Source of the DNA: DASTSN01 sp035760665
Lineage (GTDB): Bacteria; Bacteroidota; Bacteroidia; Chitinophagales; Chitinophagaceae
Reading direction: 5' to 3'
Assembly: GCA_035760665.1 (NCBI GenBank)
Contig: DASTSN010000024.1
Coordinates: 1-16,832, forward strand
DNA: 16,832 nt
This document shows positions 15,556 through 16,832 of this stretch, one piece after another; the stretch's first letter is position 1, and every line of letters begins with the position of its first letter. Made by a program: the position numbers and the translations under genes. Below the pieces are notes generated by a model, which did not search any database, was not told the DNA's origin, and was given only the letters and a program-made list of their open reading frames with translations.

Positions 15556-16233
15556 TTAATTTTTTACTAAAAATGGTTGAATGGCTTGTTGCCAGATTGC
15601 ATATCCTTTCCGGTTCATATGCAGGTTATCGCTGACGAAAATATCCAGCATCGGTTTACCACCGGGCGTTAACATTTTATGATAAATATCCACGAAGTAG
15701 GACTTTCGTTTTTTTGCTAAAAAATTTTTTACCATCAGGTTGGCCGCGAGCATCTCTGGCATCAGCCGCTCACGGCTGGGACTAGGTTTGATGGACACGA
15801 ATACAATTGGAATTTTTTTATATTCCTTCCTGATCATCTGATATAATGTTTTAAAGCGGTCAAAAACAATCTGAGGGGTGATTGAGTCCGCCTCGGCCAA
15901 ATCATTTTCGCCGCAATAAATCACAATTTCTTTTGGATGATAAGGGAAAATAATATCGTTAGCATACCGGATCACATCAGGCAAAGTAGAACCGCCAAAA
16001 CCACGATTAATAATCGTATAGCCAGGAAAATCCTGTTGCACCTCTTTCCAGAACCTAAATGACGAACTACCCACGAACAAAATGGCATGTGCAGGCGGAA
16101 ACTGAATACTATCCTGTTGTTTAAAATGTTGTATTTCGTTCCAGAATGGATAAGGTTTCTGCTGTGCATTTACCTTGTCAAGAGTTACAAGAAAAATAAA
16201 AAGGGAAAAATACCTGAGGGCTGATTTATACAT
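15556..16233 (-). CDS. Secreted SGNH/GDSL-family esterase
   Basis: A 225-residue exported hydrolase with a signal peptide (residues 1-23, ending VNA). The four SGNH blocks are visible. Block I is FVGSSSF, with the likely nucleophile S57 and the GDS aspartate replaced by Ser. Block II is NRGFGGS (76-82), block III is GEND with N110, and block V is SDNLHMN with D202 and H205. Members of this family remove acetyl or other acyl groups from carbohydrates or lipids. Being 10 bases upstream of the GH3 gene suggests a carbohydrate esterase that prepares substrate for the beta-glucosidase, but this is inferred from context. It is the first gene of the operon; TAACTTTC on the minus strand (16259-16252) is a weak promoter candidate. 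Confidence 0.88.
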   Translation of the reverse strand: MYKSALRYFSLFIFLVTLDKVNAQQKPYPFWNEIQHFKQQDSIQFPPAHAILFVGSSSFRFWKEVQQDFPGYTIINRGFGGSTLPDVIRYANDIIFPYHPKEIVIYCGENDLAEADSITPQIVFDRFKTLYQMIRKEYKKIPIVFVSIKPSPSRERLMPEMLAANLMVKNFLAKKRKSYFVDIYHKMLTPGGKPMLDIFVSDNLHMNRKGYAIWQQAIQPFLVKN

Positions 16234-16693
16234 ATGGTATCTAAATTTCAGGAAAGTTAACCATTGTAATTTTATGGAATAAATTTTTAAAGTGTTTGTA
16301 TTGAAGCTTGCTAAGTGTCCGCATGTATGAGGTATCTATCGAGAAATATTTTTAATCTGTGATAAGAAGAAAAATTATTCGCTCGAAAGATTTTTTTTGA
16401 CCAAAAGCATCATTTTAAAAGAAGTCCTTGTCTAAAATAAAGAGAACCCTGTAGAAACAGAGTTCCGTTCATGATCATTAACACTCACGTTGTGTGAGAA
16501 AAAATGCAACGCCTGACTAACTGCGTCACATAAGCCCTGTTTAGCAGGGCTTCTTTGCTTATGTACTGAAAAGCTTTGTTAAAAATTTTCTATTAAGTTT
16601 CGAAATTTACTATTGGAACCAGTATTTATTAATCCAATGAATATTAGCATCTTAAATACAATCGTCGCTTATTGATAAATCGTTGGAGAACAT
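16234..16693. other. Intergenic region between the esterase gene and the rpsG terminator
   Basis: No credible coding frame is seen; the longest minus-strand ATG frames are about 20 codons. The part next to the esterase gene (16234-16430) is AT-rich and presumably holds its promoter. The part at 16441-16563 contains several hairpins and is described separately. No insertion sequence, tRNA or attachment site was recognised. Confidence 0.4.
16441..16563 (-). ncRNA. Candidate structured small RNA or complex 3' region
   Basis: Read on the minus strand this segment has tandem hairpins. CATAA...GCCCTG-CTAAA-CAGGGC-TTATG (16563-16529) has a bulge on its 5' side. ACGC...GCGT follows (about 16526-16509), then CTCAC-ACAAC-GTGAG, then GAACTCTGT-TTCT-ACAGGGTTC with TCTTTATTTT after it. 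The last one is fully paired on the minus strand with one U-G wobble but has a C-A mismatch on the plus strand, so it looks like a minus-strand terminator. No promoter was identified and no known RNA family was recognised. It may instead be an extra terminator region behind rpsG. Confidence 0.3.
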
Positions 16694-16721
16694 AAAAAAA
16701 AGCAACCTTTCGGTTGCTTTT
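16694..16721 (-). terminator. Rho-independent terminator of rpsG
   Basis: A perfect 10-bp stem AAAAGCAACC with GGTTGCTTTT closed by a GAAA tetraloop and followed on the minus strand by TTTT. It starts 26 bases past the rpsG stop, so transcription of the ribosomal genes should end here and not continue to fusA. Confidence 0.9.
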
Positions 16722-16747
16722 CTAAACTTCTCAAAATTTCTTTTATA

Positions 16748-16832
16748 CTAAACCCTGAAGTGGGCAAAAGCTTTGTTGGCTTCAGCCATTCTGTGTGTAT
16801 CTTCTTTTTTCTTTACTGCGGCACCTTCGCCT
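16748..16832 (-). CDS. rpsG: Ribosomal protein S7, C-terminal end (partial)
   Basis: The last 27 codons of a minus-strand gene cut by the window edge. The visible residues [22 protein letters not shown] end in AHFRV and a TAG stop. This is the characteristic C-terminus of small-subunit protein S7 ([20 protein letters not shown]-type). S7 binds the 3' domain of 16S rRNA and starts assembly of the 30S head. In the str operon it normally lies between rpsL and fusA; here it is followed by a terminator and not by fusA. Confidence 0.93.
   Translation of the reverse strand, partial: [27 protein letters not shown]

Noticed and set aside
2487..16690. Boundaries of a mobile island inserted between fusA and rpsG
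   Set aside because: No integrase, transposase, tRNA, direct repeats or attachment-like duplications were recognised at either end.

Overview
The window looks like chromosomal DNA from a member of the Bacteroidota, most likely the Chitinophagaceae/Chitinophagales. The evidence is a SusC/SusD pair, a secreted protein with a type IX secretion (T9SS) sorting domain, a LytTR-type regulator, a lysine-rich histone H1-like protein, several lipoproteins with short lipoboxes, a TAnnTTTG-type promoter and the near absence of Shine-Dalgarno sequences. This assignment is inferred from gene content; no rRNA or other taxonomic marker is present.

Layout, left to right. (1) 1-2486: a terminator-bounded small open frame (minus), then fusA (EF-G, minus) with its own terminator and a good Bacteroidota-type promoter. 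(2) 2487-4111: a GC-richer structured intergenic segment, a histone H1-like protein (plus) with a strong terminator, and a LytTR regulator (plus) whose receiver domain has lost its catalytic residues. (3) 4112-5940: an intergenic region with nested inverted repeats, then a 456-residue secreted T9SS cargo protein (plus) and a shared bidirectional terminator. (4) 5956-11280: a susC-susD-surface lipoprotein operon (minus), a nutrient import system of the outer membrane. (5) 11281-13136: an AT-rich divergent intergenic region and a PQQ-type beta-propeller lipoprotein gene (plus) interrupted by one in-frame TGA. (6) 13260-16233: a two-gene operon (minus) of an SGNH/GDSL esterase and a GH3 beta-glucosidase. 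(7) 16234-16832: a structured intergenic region, the terminator of rpsG, and the last 27 codons of rpsG (ribosomal protein S7, minus).

Working together: SusC/SusD and the SusE-position lipoprotein probably capture and import an oligosaccharide. The GDSL esterase and GH3 beta-glucosidase nearby could remove acyl groups and terminal beta-linked glucose from it. The two operons together resemble a small polysaccharide utilisation locus, but they are split by an opposite-strand gene and no dedicated regulator is visible.

The most notable organisational point is that rpsG and fusA, normally adjacent in the str operon, lie on the same strand but about 14.3 kb apart, each with its own terminator. 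I found no clear new multi-gene system. The points most worth checking are the split str operon, the phosphorylation-dead LytTR regulator, the nonsense codon in the beta-propeller gene, the small frame after fusA and two strand-biased structured intergenic segments.
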